Shown here one piece after another: positions 8,470-19,100 of a DNA stretch of 34,296 bases. Each line of letters begins with the position of its first letter. The stretch's first letter is position 1. The position numbers and the translations under genes were made by a program. Source of the DNA: an uncultured Alphaproteobacteria bacterium (GTDB taxonomy: Bacteria; Pseudomonadota; Alphaproteobacteria; Puniceispirillales; Puniceispirillaceae); the NCBI GenBank assembly GCA_913064995.1, contig CAJYBL010000003.1, forward strand, positions 1 to 34,296, written 5' to 3'. The notes beneath the pieces are model-generated. The model was not told the origin of the DNA, ran no database searches, and saw nothing but the letters and a program-made list of their open reading frames with translations.

Positions 8470-8722
8470 AAATGCCTCATTTTTAAACTCGGTCGCCGGC
8501 ACCGTTAATTAATTGCCACCTTTTCAGCAAAGAGTGGCCCAAGCAAAGATCCATTGTCAAAGAACAAATATCCTGCATTAATATGTTTATAAATTTTTGC
8601 ACTAATAGAGACAGCTGGCAAAGTTATAAAAAAAGACCGTCAAATCAGCGCGTGAATGTCACGGCCTTGTCCAAGCCATTGCCGCCAAGACGGAAAATCG
8701 GCCGAAAAGGGGGATCCAGCGC
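8470..8722. promoter_or_regulatory. divergent promoter region paaG / benzoate-CoA ligase
   Basis: This 253-base AT-rich gap between divergent start codons must hold promoters in both directions. It contains TTGT-N6-ACAA at 8554-8567 and two TGCA tetramers at 8574 and 8598, one per side of an AT-rich stretch. TGCA repeats are the known recognition element of BzdR, a BoxR relative. A tetramer is too short to be convincing alone. I could not assign -35 and -10 boxes. Confidence 0.5.
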
Positions 8723-10270
8723 ATGCCAGAATCAAATCACAACGCTGCGCATTATTTTATCGAAACACACCTCGCAGCTGGTCGGGGCGAGAATATAGCC
8801 TTTATTGAATCTACCAGCGGCAAGCGTATTAGCTATGGCACATTATCAGCCAATAGCGGCAAAGTTGCTGGTGCGTTAACTAAAGCCGGCATCAAGCGTG
8901 AAGAACGCGCTGCTATTTTGATGCTGGATTCTATTGATTGTGTTGAAGTTTTCTGGGGCTGTTTAAAGGCCGGCGTGATCGCCGTGCCAATTAATACGCT
9001 CCTGGCCAGTGCCGTCTATGAAACAATCCTTGGTGATTGCCGCGCGAGCTGCCTTTTTGTGTCAGCCGCCTTGCTGGAAGTGGTGAAACCAGTTTTGGCC
9101 AAAAACAGCCACATACGCAAAGTAATTGTGGTAGGTGATCACGTGCTAAAGGATGGATTTGAGAGCTATGAGAGCTTTACCCATGGGGCGCATGAACAGG
9201 AAGCTGTGTTGGTTAGCGCTGACGAGCCAGCCTTCTGGCTATACTCATCCGGATCAACCGGCCAGCCAAAAGGTGTTCGGCATGTTCATGGTAACCTTCA
9301 AGCCACATCAGACACCTACGGCGCCAAAATCCTGGGCTTAATTCAAAGTGACGTTGTATTTTCCGCTGCAAAATTGTTCTTTGCATATGGTCTCGGCAAT
9401 GCCATGACCTTTCCAATGGCAGTTGGCGCAACCACAATCTTGTTTGATGGGCGCCCAACTCCACCTGCGGTAATGGAGATTTTTGCTGGAAACCCAGCCC
9501 CAACAATCTTCTGCGGCGTGCCAACACTGTTTGGCGCAATGCTTGTGCATTGTGATCCGGTGGAGAAGCCAGAACATCAACTACGATTATGCATTTCCGC
9601 TGGCGAGGCCCTGCCTGAAGAAATTGGCAAAAAATGGGAGCAAAAATTTGGTACCGAGATTTTGGATGGGGTTGGGTCAACCGAAATGTTACATATCTTT
9701 TTATCAAACCGACCAGGCGATGTTGTTTATGGCACATCAGGGGTGGCTGTACCGGGCTATGAATTGCGCCTTGTAGATGAGGCCAATAGAGATGTTGGGA
9801 TTGGCGAAATAGGCGAACTTTTGGTGTGCGGCGACTCCGCAGCCGAAGGCTATTGGAACCAACGAGCAAAAAGCCGCGCCACTTTTGAGGGCCGGTGGAC
9901 CCGCACAGGCGACAAATATGAGATTAATGCAAAAGGTCGCTATATCTATTGTGGCCGCACCGATGACATGTTCAAGGTGTCTGGTATCTGGGTATCACCT
10001 TTTGAAGTCGAACAAGCTCTTTTAACCCACCCCGCTATCCTTGAAGCCGCCGTGGTTGCCGCGATTGATGACGATAAATTATTAAAGCCAAAAGCCTATA
10101 TCGTGCTCCGAAATAGCGCTAGCTCTGATGGGCTGGAGAATAGCATAAAGACCCATGTGAAAGAACAGGTTGGTAAATGGAAATATCCACGCTGGATTGA
10201 GGTGATGGAAGAATTGCCAAAAACCGCAACTGGCAAAATTCAACGCTTTAAATTGCGGTCGCAAAACTAA
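8723..10270 (+). CDS. bclA: benzoate-CoA ligase
   Basis: This 515-residue AMP-forming ligase converts benzoate, ATP and CoA to benzoyl-CoA, the entry to the box pathway. The P-loop-like motif is SSGSTGQPKG at 175-184. The benzoate-CoA ligase pocket signature AKLFFAYGLGNA covers Ala221 and Tyr222. CISAGEALP and DGVGSTEMLH follow at 290-324. The C-terminal catalytic lysine is Lys505 in KTATGKIQ. GTSGVAVPGYELRLVD is also family-typical. AAGGGGGAT lies about ten bases before the ATG, a strong ribosome binding site. The stop codon overlaps the ATG of the next hydrolase by one base. The length matches the family. Activity on hydroxy- or halobenzoates is possible. Confidence 0.92.
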   Translation: MPESNHNAAHYFIETHLAAGRGENIAFIESTSGKRISYGTLSANSGKVAGALTKAGIKREERAAILMLDSIDCVEVFWGCLKAGVIAVPINTLLASAVYETILGDCRASCLFVSAALLEVVKPVLAKNSHIRKVIVVGDHVLKDGFESYESFTHGAHEQEAVLVSADEPAFWLYSSGSTGQPKGVRHVHGNLQATSDTYGAKILGLIQSDVVFSAAKLFFAYGLGNAMTFPMAVGATTILFDGRPTPPAVMEIFAGNPAPTIFCGVPTLFGAMLVHCDPVEKPEHQLRLCISAGEALPEEIGKKWEQKFGTEILDGVGSTEMLHIFLSNRPGDVVYGTSGVAVPGYELRLVDEANRDVGIGEIGELLVCGDSAAEGYWNQRAKSRATFEGRWTRTGDKYEINAKGRYIYCGRTDDMFKVSGIWVSPFEVEQALLTHPAILEAAVVAAIDDDKLLKPKAYIVLRNSASSDGLENSIKTHVKEQVGKWKYPRWIEVMEELPKTATGKIQRFKLRSQN

Positions 10271-11082
10271 TGTCAGATTTTATTTGGTCAGAAGATCCGG
10301 TCATTCAGCTAAAATCTAACGGCAAATCATTGGAATATAGCTGTTTTGGGCCAAGCCCAGATCAAGCACCGACAATCCTTTTACTTCATGAGGGGCTTGG
10401 ATGTGTTGCGCTTTGGCGCGATTTTCCAGCAAAACTAGCAAAGGCCAGCGGGTTCGGTGTCATGGCTTATTCACGTGCTGGCTATGGCCAGTCAGACCCA
10501 GCAGACCTACCCCGACCACTTGATTATATGACAAGAGAAGCCGTTGACTCTCTCCCACAATTAATCGCTGCTGCTGGATTGCAGCAAATTATATTGCTTG
10601 GACATAGTGATGGGGCCAGCATTGCCGCCATATATGCTGGTAGTGTTGAAGACCACAGGGTACGCGGGCTAATCCTTATGGCGCCACATTTTTTTACTGA
10701 AGTCATGGGGCTTGCATCAATTGCCGAGGCCAAAGTGGCTTATGAAAACACCAACCTTTCAGCCCGTATGAGCAAATATCACAACAATCCAGATAACGCT
10801 TTTTATGGCTGGAATGACAGCTGGCTACATGCAGACTTTAAAGAATGGAATATTACAGATGTGATTGATTATATTCGGGTTCCGGTTCTGGCGATTCAAG
10901 GGCGTGAGGATCAATATGGAACCACCGCTCAGATTGAAGCTTTAAAGGCTCAACTTTATGCCCCTTTGGAAACAGTATTATTGGAAGATTGCCGGCACTC
11001 ACCCTTTTTGGAACAGCCTGATCTGACCTTGCGTTCCATCACCAAGTTCTGCACAAGGCTACATGCTATCGACACTGCATAA
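10270..11082 (+). CDS. alpha/beta hydrolase coupled to benzoate-CoA ligase
   Basis: This 270-residue alpha/beta hydrolase has the oxyanion motif LLLHEGLGCVALWRDFP, where a Glu follows the His (HEG instead of HG). The nucleophile is Ser113 in GHSDGAS. The acid is probably the Asp in QGREDQYG near residue 217, and the catalytic His is in CRHSPFLEQPD near residue 241. Its ATG overlaps the stop of benzoate-CoA ligase (TAATG), so the two are translationally coupled. Hydrolases of this form are often found beside benzoate-CoA ligases in box loci. A role as a thioesterase relieving stalled CoA esters, or as a lactonase for a by-product, is plausible. Neither is shown by the sequence. Confidence 0.85.
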   Translation: MSDFIWSEDPVIQLKSNGKSLEYSCFGPSPDQAPTILLLHEGLGCVALWRDFPAKLAKASGFGVMAYSRAGYGQSDPADLPRPLDYMTREAVDSLPQLIAAAGLQQIILLGHSDGASIAAIYAGSVEDHRVRGLILMAPHFFTEVMGLASIAEAKVAYENTNLSARMSKYHNNPDNAFYGWNDSWLHADFKEWNITDVIDYIRVPVLAIQGREDQYGTTAQIEALKAQLYAPLETVLLEDCRHSPFLEQPDLTLRSITKFCTRLHAIDTA

Positions 11083-11354
11083 TCCCCAATCCGATGAATC
11101 CGCATAAGCAGCAGGCCAGCTTGAGGACTATGCTGCGCAATGAATAATTTGACTGGTGGTTGTATAAGAATAATGGAAATCGATAATTCAGATGTAACAA
11201 TTTTGCTAGGCGGATTAATTGATAGATTGACAAATGCTTAAGGGGTTATTGTTCTGTGTTATCCAACAAAGTAATTATTGCCTAACATGCAAACCGAATT
11301 TCTGAAGGTTTTGAATTGCGACAAGCTGCCCTTTATGACCTTAAGGAGATAAGA
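11083..11354. promoter_or_regulatory. AT-rich leader and likely promoter of the polyketide operon
   Basis: These 272 bases without a convincing gene separate the ligase/hydrolase pair from the polyketide operon and mark the left edge of the inserted module. They contain TTGTT (11249-11253) and AACAA (11265-11269) as an interrupted inverted repeat. The second arm lies in ATCCAACAAA at 11261-11270, a 10-mer repeated at 24340-24349. TGCA occurs at 11288. No clear -35/-10 pair could be assigned. AAGGAG at 11343-11348 is the ribosome binding site of the ACP gene. Confidence 0.5.
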
Positions 11355-11597
11355 ATGGATATACGAAATGTTATTCAAAGCCAACTTAAACGAGTGGTTG
11401 CTGAACATTCACCAATGCCTTTCCCAGAGAATATAGAAGATGATGACGAGTTGGACCTCTTTGGCCTCGATTCATTGGCATTTATGGAATTACTTATTGG
11501 TGTCGAAAAAGAGTTGGGTTACATCCCGCGGACAATTCTTGAGGGCGACCTCTATCCAGAAACTTTTGGCGAGTTGATCTCAGCCTATGACGCTTAA
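11355..11597 (+). CDS. free-standing acyl carrier protein
   Basis: This 80-residue acyl carrier protein has the phosphopantetheine attachment Ser40 in the motif LFGLDSLAFMELL. It is acidic and helical throughout, as expected. A longer frame from a TTG at 11316 exists, but the ATG at 11355 has AAGGAG six bases upstream and gives the normal ACP length, so it is chosen. Five bases separate it from a benzoate-ligase-like gene and a type I polyketide synthase follows. The likely job is to carry an aryl or acyl starter unit made by that ligase to the synthase. Its helix II sequence (SLAFMELL) differs from fatty-acid AcpP. No phosphopantetheinyl transferase is in the window, so one must come from elsewhere. 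Confidence 0.9.
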   Translation: MDIRNVIQSQLKRVVAEHSPMPFPENIEDDDELDLFGLDSLAFMELLIGVEKELGYIPRTILEGDLYPETFGELISAYDA

Positions 11598-11602
11598 GGA
11601 AC

Positions 11603-13156
11603 ATGATGAAAGCGGCAGACCTCCCAATATACTACAATATTTGTGAGATACTTGAGCATAATCTTGAGCATCGTGGAGATAAGATCGCGCTGTTTAGCGA
11701 GAACGGCTCCTTTACTTTTCGTGAGGTCTCAGAACAAGTAAACAGAGTAGGGAATGCCCTCATTCGATCAGGTGTACAGTTTGGCGAATGTGTTGCTATT
11801 TTATGTCCAGATCGGCCGGAATGGGTGAGCGTATTTTTTGCTACAGCCAAAATTGGTGGGGTTGCTCTTGGGCTGAACACGCTTCTTAAGACTGATGAAT
11901 ACGACTACATTCTCAAAGATGCACGTGTCAAAATCCTAGTGGTCCATGATAGTCTTAAAGCATTAGTTGAACCTATCATTAAAAAACATAACACCTTGAT
12001 TAAGGTTATTATCATTACAGATAATAAAAGCATGAAATGCACAACTTTTACTGACTGGATCGGCGGGGAAAAAAGTGAACTTGATTCAGCGACCACGCAT
12101 CGCGAGGATTTTTGCTCACTACACTATTCGAGTGGTACAACAGGTGTGCCAAAGGGTGTCTTGCACATGCACAAGGATTACCCTTTGATTGCGCAGTTAT
12201 CGGGTGTAAACCTATTCGGCATCACCGAGAATGATCGAACATTTTCAGTCGCTAAGCTATTCTTTGTCTATGGAATTGGCGGAAACCTGATCTTTCCGTG
12301 GTACGTGGGAGCAAGCTGCGTTCTCTATGCTGGACCACCCCGACAAGCAGCAGCGGTTCTTAAAGCGATCACCACTTTCAAACCCACTGTATTTGTCTCC
12401 GTCCCCACCATTTACAGCGCCATTCTTTCTTTACCCAATTTTTATAAACGCTACGATATTAGGTCGCTAAGGATGTGCATTTCTGCCGGCGAACCGTTGC
12501 CCTTGCAGACATGGAACACCTGGAGAGACACTACCGAGATTGAGATTCTTGATACGATCGGATGCACTGAAACATATCATACTTTTATGGCAAATAGGCC
12601 AGGAGAAGTGCGGCCAGGCAGCAGTGGCAAACCAATAAGAGGATATGATGTACGACTTGTAGACGATGAAGGTAAAGATGTTCAAGCAGGCGTGGTCGGC
12701 AACCTGATGGTTCGGGGAGAATCGACAGCTCTTTTTTACTTGCATCAGTCAGAAAAAACACGGCACTCATTTCGAGGTGAATGGCTGTTTACTGGCGATC
12801 AGTATTTGCAGGATAAGGATGGCTACTATTGGCATAAAGGGCGCGTAGATGACATGCTGAAGGTTGGTGGACTCTGGGTTTCGCCGATTGAAATTGAGGA
12901 AGTGCTGAGCGGGCATGACAGTGTTGCTGACTGCGCAGTTGTCGGACATTATGACAATGCCGGACTTTTAAAGCCCAAAGCTTTTGTTTGTCTGCGGAAT
13001 GGAGTCGAGCCTTCAGACGAGTTGTTCGAACAACTCGTCAAGCTATGCGCAAAAACTCTTGACGCCCACAAGCGCCCAAGATGGCTTGAGTTCAATAATG
13101 ATCTGCCACGCACCTCGACGGGCAAGTTACAGCGTTTCAAATTGCGAGAGCAATAA
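11603..13156 (+). CDS. benzoate-CoA-ligase-family aryl/acyl-activating enzyme
   Basis: This 517-residue AMP-forming enzyme is clearly homologous over its whole length to the benzoate-CoA ligase at 8723-10270. Motifs are SSGTTGVPKG at 176-185, CISAGEPLP, the hinge region GRVDDMLKVGG and the catalytic Lys508 in RTSTGKLQ. The substrate-pocket stretches differ: the conserved Ala before Tyr is Val222 (FVYGIGG), and the motif after the TE is TYH instead of MLH (321-326). The same family includes anthranilate-CoA ligases such as PqsA. Placement between an ACP and a polyketide synthase suggests that it activates an aromatic or related acid and loads it on the ACP, directly or via CoA. Two adjacent ATGs (11603, 11606) could start it. 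TAAGGA is the ribosome binding site. Confidence 0.88.
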   Translation: MMKAADLPIYYNICEILEHNLEHRGDKIALFSENGSFTFREVSEQVNRVGNALIRSGVQFGECVAILCPDRPEWVSVFFATAKIGGVALGLNTLLKTDEYDYILKDARVKILVVHDSLKALVEPIIKKHNTLIKVIIITDNKSMKCTTFTDWIGGEKSELDSATTHREDFCSLHYSSGTTGVPKGVLHMHKDYPLIAQLSGVNLFGITENDRTFSVAKLFFVYGIGGNLIFPWYVGASCVLYAGPPRQAAAVLKAITTFKPTVFVSVPTIYSAILSLPNFYKRYDIRSLRMCISAGEPLPLQTWNTWRDTTEIEILDTIGCTETYHTFMANRPGEVRPGSSGKPIRGYDVRLVDDEGKDVQAGVVGNLMVRGESTALFYLHQSEKTRHSFRGEWLFTGDQYLQDKDGYYWHKGRVDDMLKVGGLWVSPIEIEEVLSGHDSVADCAVVGHYDNAGLLKPKAFVCLRNGVEPSDELFEQLVKLCAKTLDAHKRPRWLEFNNDLPRTSTGKLQRFKLREQ

Positions 13157-13159
13157 CCT

Positions 13160-16100
13160 ATGGCTAAGGAAACACAGCAACATAAAAACCAGGCAAGAGC
13201 ACTCAAAGACGCAAATGCTGAAATAGCACGTTTACGCGCAAAGGTTTCCAAACAAGCTGATGGAAAAGGCTTACGGGAACCTATTGCGATAATTGGCATC
13301 GGCTGTCGTTTTCCCGGAGGCGTCCGCACGCCTCAGGACTTTTGGAGCCTGTTGAAATCAGGCCGCGACGTGTTGCGCGACATTCCAAGTGATCGTTGGG
13401 ACATCGATGAGCACTATAATCCAGCTGTGACTGTCCCCGGTAAAATATATGTTCGACAAGGTTATTACCTCGACAACATCGACCAATTTGATCCGCAGTT
13501 CTTTGGTTTATCCCCCCGTGAAGCAGAAAGCCTTGATCCACAACAACGTTTGGTCATGGAGGTCTGCTGGGAGACTTTAGAGCATGCTGGAATAGCACCC
13601 ACCTCACTCAAAGGTGGAAAAACTGGGGTTTTTGTCGGCCAATATTGGGATGATTATTCATCACAGCGGATCTATTGCACTGATAATCGTGACATTGATC
13701 GTTACGCCCAACTCAGTGCTCTTCGTGGTCTCACGGCAGGTCGAATCTGTCATATTTTAGACTCACACGGTCCAGCAATCCAGTTGGACACTGCGTGCTC
13801 ATCTTCGTCTCTTGCGGTACATTTGGCATGCCAATCCTTAAGAAGCGGTGAGAGCGACGTTGCGCTAGCAGGTGGCGTTAGCTTAATACTAGCGCCGGAG
13901 CATTTGATCGGCATCTGTCAGATGGCGGCGTTGTCGCCAGACGGGAGGTGCAAGACTTTTGATGCGCGCGCTGATGGGTTTGGACAGGGTGAAGGCTGCG
14001 GCATGATCGCATTGAAGCGGTTAGCCGATGCGCAAGCTGATGGAGACAATGTGCTTGCCGTCGTCCAAGGATCTGCAGCTAATCACGACGGTCAAGCCCG
14101 CACCGTGACGACACCAAGCGGGCCAGCCCAACGCGCTATGTTGAGGGATGCACTCAAGGATGCAGGAATAGAACCACATCAGGTTGATTTCATTGAAACT
14201 CATGGCACGGGGACGCCACTTGGTGATCCGATTGAGGTCAGCGCAATTGGACGAGTGTTTTGTGAAGGCCGAGAAAATGCGCTTTATTTAGGAGCAGTTA
14301 AGGCCAATGTCGGACATCTTGACTCCGCTGCTGGAATCGCAGGTTTAATTAAAGTTGTATTATCACTACAACATAAAACCATACCGCTACATCGCAATTT
14401 TTCTGAACCTAACAGGCATATCCCATGGGATGATTGGCCCATAAAGATTCCATTAGAAAACACCGCTTGGGAGGGCAAAGAACGCTTTGCTGGAATTAGT
14501 GCGTTTGGAATGAGTGGCACGAATGTTCACATAATTGTTGGGGAAACTCCAGAGCCAAGCATGCCCAATGAAGAGCAGCGCTCAACCTCTAAAACGAAAC
14601 AGCTGTTTACGGTTTCTGCTCGTACAGAGGGAGCTTTGTCTGATCTTGCAAAACGTTATGCTGATATGCTGGGCGCTGAAGGGAGTTTGGAAGAAGTGAA
14701 CGTTGCGAGCCTCTGTTATTCAGCGGCCACTGGGCGATCTCATTTTTCTTACCGAGCTGCGTTTGCAGCAGACGATCCGTTGAAGCTCGCACATGCACTA
14801 AATGATTTTGCGGCTGGCAGAGCTACACCCGGCGCAATAACTGGGGTCGCCGGACGTCGGGCGCCTAAATTAGCTCTCCTTTTTACCGGCCAAGGTGCTC
14901 AATACATAGGGATGGGCAAAAAGCTCTATGAAGCTCACCCAATTTTCAAAGCGACACTTGACCGATGCGCCAAGCTTTTTGAAAGCCACCTAGAGCATCA
15001 CCTGCTCGAGGTTATGTGGACAAGTGAGACTTTGCATCAAACTGAATATACGCAACCTGCTCTTTTCGCGATCGAGTATTCACTTGCAAAGCTCTTTGAA
15101 GAATGGGGCATAGTACCCGATTTGCTTTTGGGGCATAGCATTGGTGAATATGCAGCTGCATGTGTTGCTGGCGTATTTACACTTGAGGATGCGGTTCGTA
15201 TGGTAGCTGCGCGGGGGCGTTTAATGCAGTCCTTGCCTATGGGCGGGAGAATGATAAGCGTAGTCATTGATGAGGTCTCCGCCAAAGCTGCTATCACCGA
15301 ATTTCCAACTGTTTCTATTGCTGCTGTAAACGCACCACAAAGTATTGTTCTTTCGGGTGAAGGCCAAGCAATTGATACGATTGTGGGCCGTTTAGACAGT
15401 CAAGGCATCAAAACAACTGAACTGAGCGTCAGCCATGCGTTTCACTCACCATTGATGGAACCGATCCTTAATGACTTTCGTATTATTGCGGAAAGCGTAG
15501 ATTTCAGCCCACCAAACATCACACTACTCTCTAATGTCACAGGCAAACCCTGGAATGATACTCAACTTTCGGCTGACTACTGGGTAGAACATCTACGGGC
15601 CACAGTTAGATTTGCAGCCGGTATTGATTATGCAAAGTTCAAGAAGTTTGAGGTGTTTGTAGAAATTGGTCCTAAACCAACTCTTCTTGGGTTAGGCCGT
15701 AACTGCGTTCCGCCTGAATTTGGTACGTGGCTACCTAGTTTGAAACCGAACTCCGAATGGTCAACGTTATTAGACTGCTTGCGACAACTTTATGTGATCG
15801 GTAGTGATATTAATTGGGAAAAAATTTTCACACTGTCTAAATTAAAACGCACTCAATTGCCAAACTACCCCTGGCAGTATCGCCGCTGCTGGACTGAAGT
15901 AGTTTCGAGTGGTAGGAGTGAGCCAAGACTTCATCCACTAATCCACCAAAGAATTGAAAATGCTAGCAAGAGTAGAATTTTTGAGTCGACCTTAAGTGCC
16001 AATAGTCCGGCTTATCTCAGTGATCATCGAGTTTTTGGCACTGTAGTTTTCCCTGCCAGTGCATTTTTTGAGATGGCGACAGCTGTTGCTAGTTTGATTT

Positions 16101-19100
16101 TTGAACAAGATGAGGTCACATTAAAAAATGTCACTATAGGTCATGCTTTAGTGCTATCTGACGAGCCAATTAAGGTGCAGACAATCGCCACACCAAACGG
16201 TCACCATTTCGATTTTGAAATTTTTAGCCGTTCTGCCAAAGACACCAAAGGGGAGTGGACTCGGCATACAGCAGGAACACTCGAACGCAGGCTCCCAAGC
16301 CCAGCGGCCTTCATCAATATCGACGAAGAATTAACGCATTTCACCCTGCCAGTGGACATAGATGAGCTCTCAGCGTGGTTTGAGGCTCGAGGCCTGGAGT
16401 ATTTGCCACGCTTTGAGGGAATCGAAGCTATATTTATGCAAAATAGAGAGCCTAATGATAAGTTTGGTAGCGCCATGGCACATATCAGGCTGCCAGTTGA
16501 GGCTATCTTGACTGGTGATACTTACCACCTGCACCCCGTAATTACCGACTCCAGCTTCAGGATTGCGGAAGCCATTTTTCAAGAAGAAGAAGCTAATCGG
16601 GTCTTCCTACCGTTTGGTGTATCAGGTGTCAGCTGTGACCACTCCACCACTGGATCGGTTTGGGTTAAAGTAACTGCGCGGCAAAAAGCCAAAAGTCGAG
16701 TTGTAGATCTACAACTCTTTGGTGAAACCGGCGAACGCGTTGCTACAATAGAGGGGCTAACAATGCGTCCCGTCCCCATTTCTAGTCTGAAAAATAGTAT
16801 AGCTGAATTTAATACAAAAAGCGCCGCATTTACTGATCTCTTGTATTATCCCGCATGGGAAGAGGTAGAATTATCTGAGCCCACTGCGGAGGCAGGAAAC
16901 TGGCTCTTATTGCCAGACAATGGTTACGTATCTGAGCCTCTCTTTTCAGCGCTAAAAGAAGCCGGGCACAAGGTGCATATTGCCACCTCAGCAGAAGCTG
17001 CATGTGAATTTTTAAGCTCAGAAAAAGCGCACGAACTAAATGGGGTTCTGCACCTTTGGGGAATGGACTTGAGCGCAGAAAATCCAGACGCCTCTCTTCT
17101 CGCAAGCTTAGTAGTCGTACAATCATGCATTGAAAATAATGTTTCTGTAAAAAACTGGTTTATAACAAAAGGAGCACAGGCAGTTGTCTCACACGACGCC
17201 GTATCGCCCTGGCAGAGCCAGTTTTGGGGCTTTGGACGAACATTGCAAGCCGAGAATCCGGGAGGGTTTGGTGGTTGTATCGACCTTGATCCAAATGGCA
17301 CCAAAACATTGAGCGGGCTCAAAATGCTTATCAGCGAACTATGTTGCACGAGTGGCGAGACAGAAATTGCTTTTCGTCAAGAGGCGAGGCACATTGGATA
17401 CCTCTCAAAATCAGGGCCTTTCAAAGGCCTGCAGCCTTCCTTGAAACTAGACCCAAATGCTTCTTACCTAATAACCGGTGGGCTAGGTTCACTCGGATTG
17501 CAAGTGGCAAAATACTTGGCAACTTGTGGCGCCCGTCACCTGGTTCTGACAGGTCGCAGTGGCGTTTCAACCGAATATCAACGTACTGCACTGCAAACTA
17601 TAAAGGCAGTCGGCGCTAAAGTTAAGGTCGTTTCCACGGACATCAGTAGCGCTGAAGGTGTCAAAAAGTTGCTAGCAACTCTGCCACGCCTGCAGGGGAT
17701 TGTTCATGCGGCAGGTGTTTTAGCTGATGGAATGTTAATGCAACAGAGCTCTGAAAGCTTTCAAAAAGTTGCTGGGCCAAAGGTTAGAGGCGCTTGGCAC
17801 TTGCACACGCAAACCCAAGATCGACCGCTAGACTTCTTTGTCCTTTTCTCTTCCGTTGCTAGTATTATTGGATCCCCGGGCCAATCAAATTACGCTGCTT
17901 CTAACGCTTTTATGGATGGATTAGCTCACTTTCGGAGAGAGCAAGGGTTGGCAGCAACCGCTGTAAATTGGGGGCCTTGGGCAGATGTTGGTATGGCCGC
18001 TTCTGATTTAGTAATGCAGCGTTTGATAAAAGATGGCTGGCAACCCATGAATGCTAGCGCGGGATGCGATTACATGGCACAACTTTTGACAGCACATGAT
18101 TTACCGCAGGCTGCCGTTTTGCCAGTTGACTGGAAGCAATTCGTCGCAAGCACCCCTGGAGCCAACCAATGGAGCTCATTAAAGCATTGCGTTCTTAAAG
18201 AGCAGGTAAGCCCGTTAGTTGATAATTCAGCAGAGGTCGCGGCACAGAATGTAAGAGATGCCGCACCTAATCAGCGCGTTGGCTTGATAAGCTCTTATCT
18301 TCTCAAACGTATCGCACAGACCTTGAGGGTTCCCGCTACTGACCTCGATGAACTTGCGAAACCTGGGGATTTAGGTGTCGATTCATTGAATGCCGTGGAG
18401 GTCCAAATTTGGGTCAAGAGTGATCTAAACGTAGAGCTCGGAGTTGAACAGCTTTTTACAACGTCAAGCATTAAAGATCTTGCCATTTCTATAGATCAAT
18501 TATTAAGGGGCGATCCGGGTGGAACTAAACTAGGGATAACGCCTTTATCTTCAAATCAAACTCGCTGGGTGATTTGCCCTCACCCTCGTCCAGCGGCGAA
18601 GCTTCAGCTCTTTTGTTTTCCATACGCTGGAGGAGGGGCATCCACATTTAAGGCATGGGGTGAGACATTTTCTGATCAAGTTGAACTTTGTCTCATTCAA
18701 ATGCCTGGACGTGAGGAGAGGCTCAGTGAACAATTGATTAAGGATATGCCACAGCTGGTCGACACCTTAGCGCAAGAGATCACGGCCTTTTCAAAAAAAC
18801 CATTCGCTTTTTTCGGTCACAGCATGGGTGCAATCGTGGCCTATGAAACAGCGCGGCGGCTAGAGTCTATGAGAGTTAGCCAACCGATACATCTATTCGT
18901 GTCAGCTCGAGCCGCTCCTCATTTGCAGGAAAATACTGATCTCCTCCGGTTTCTTGATGATGAGACTTTTGTCGATAGGTTACAGAAAACTTATGGTGCA
19001 GTCCCAGAGGCTATTCAAAAAAGTCCGGAGCTGAGAAAAATCTTTCTTCCTGTTCTTCGAGCCGATGTGGAGTTACTTGAAAAATATGAAGAGGTCTCCT

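Noticed and set aside
8574..8601. The paired TGCA tetramers in the paaG/ligase gap as a definite BoxR operator.
   Set aside because: A tetramer is expected about once per 256 bases, and the spacing does not match a longer repeat, so it is only noted within the regulatory region.
9213..9869. A 218-residue open frame antisense to the benzoate-CoA ligase.
   Set aside because: It is a shadow of the conserved ligase frame, low-complexity and His/Arg/Gln-rich in composition, with no ribosome binding site or recognisable motif.
16924..17349. A 141-residue minus-strand frame inside the polyketide synthase gene.
   Set aside because: It is antisense to conserved KR-domain coding sequence and is Ser/Pro/Cys-rich without family features.
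16550..17480. A possible methyltransferase or enoylreductase domain between the DH and KR of the polyketide synthase.
   Set aside because: No SAM-binding glycine motif and no ER NADPH motif is visible. The roughly 310 residues between the DH Asp and the KR glycine motif fit the end of DH plus the structural half of KR.
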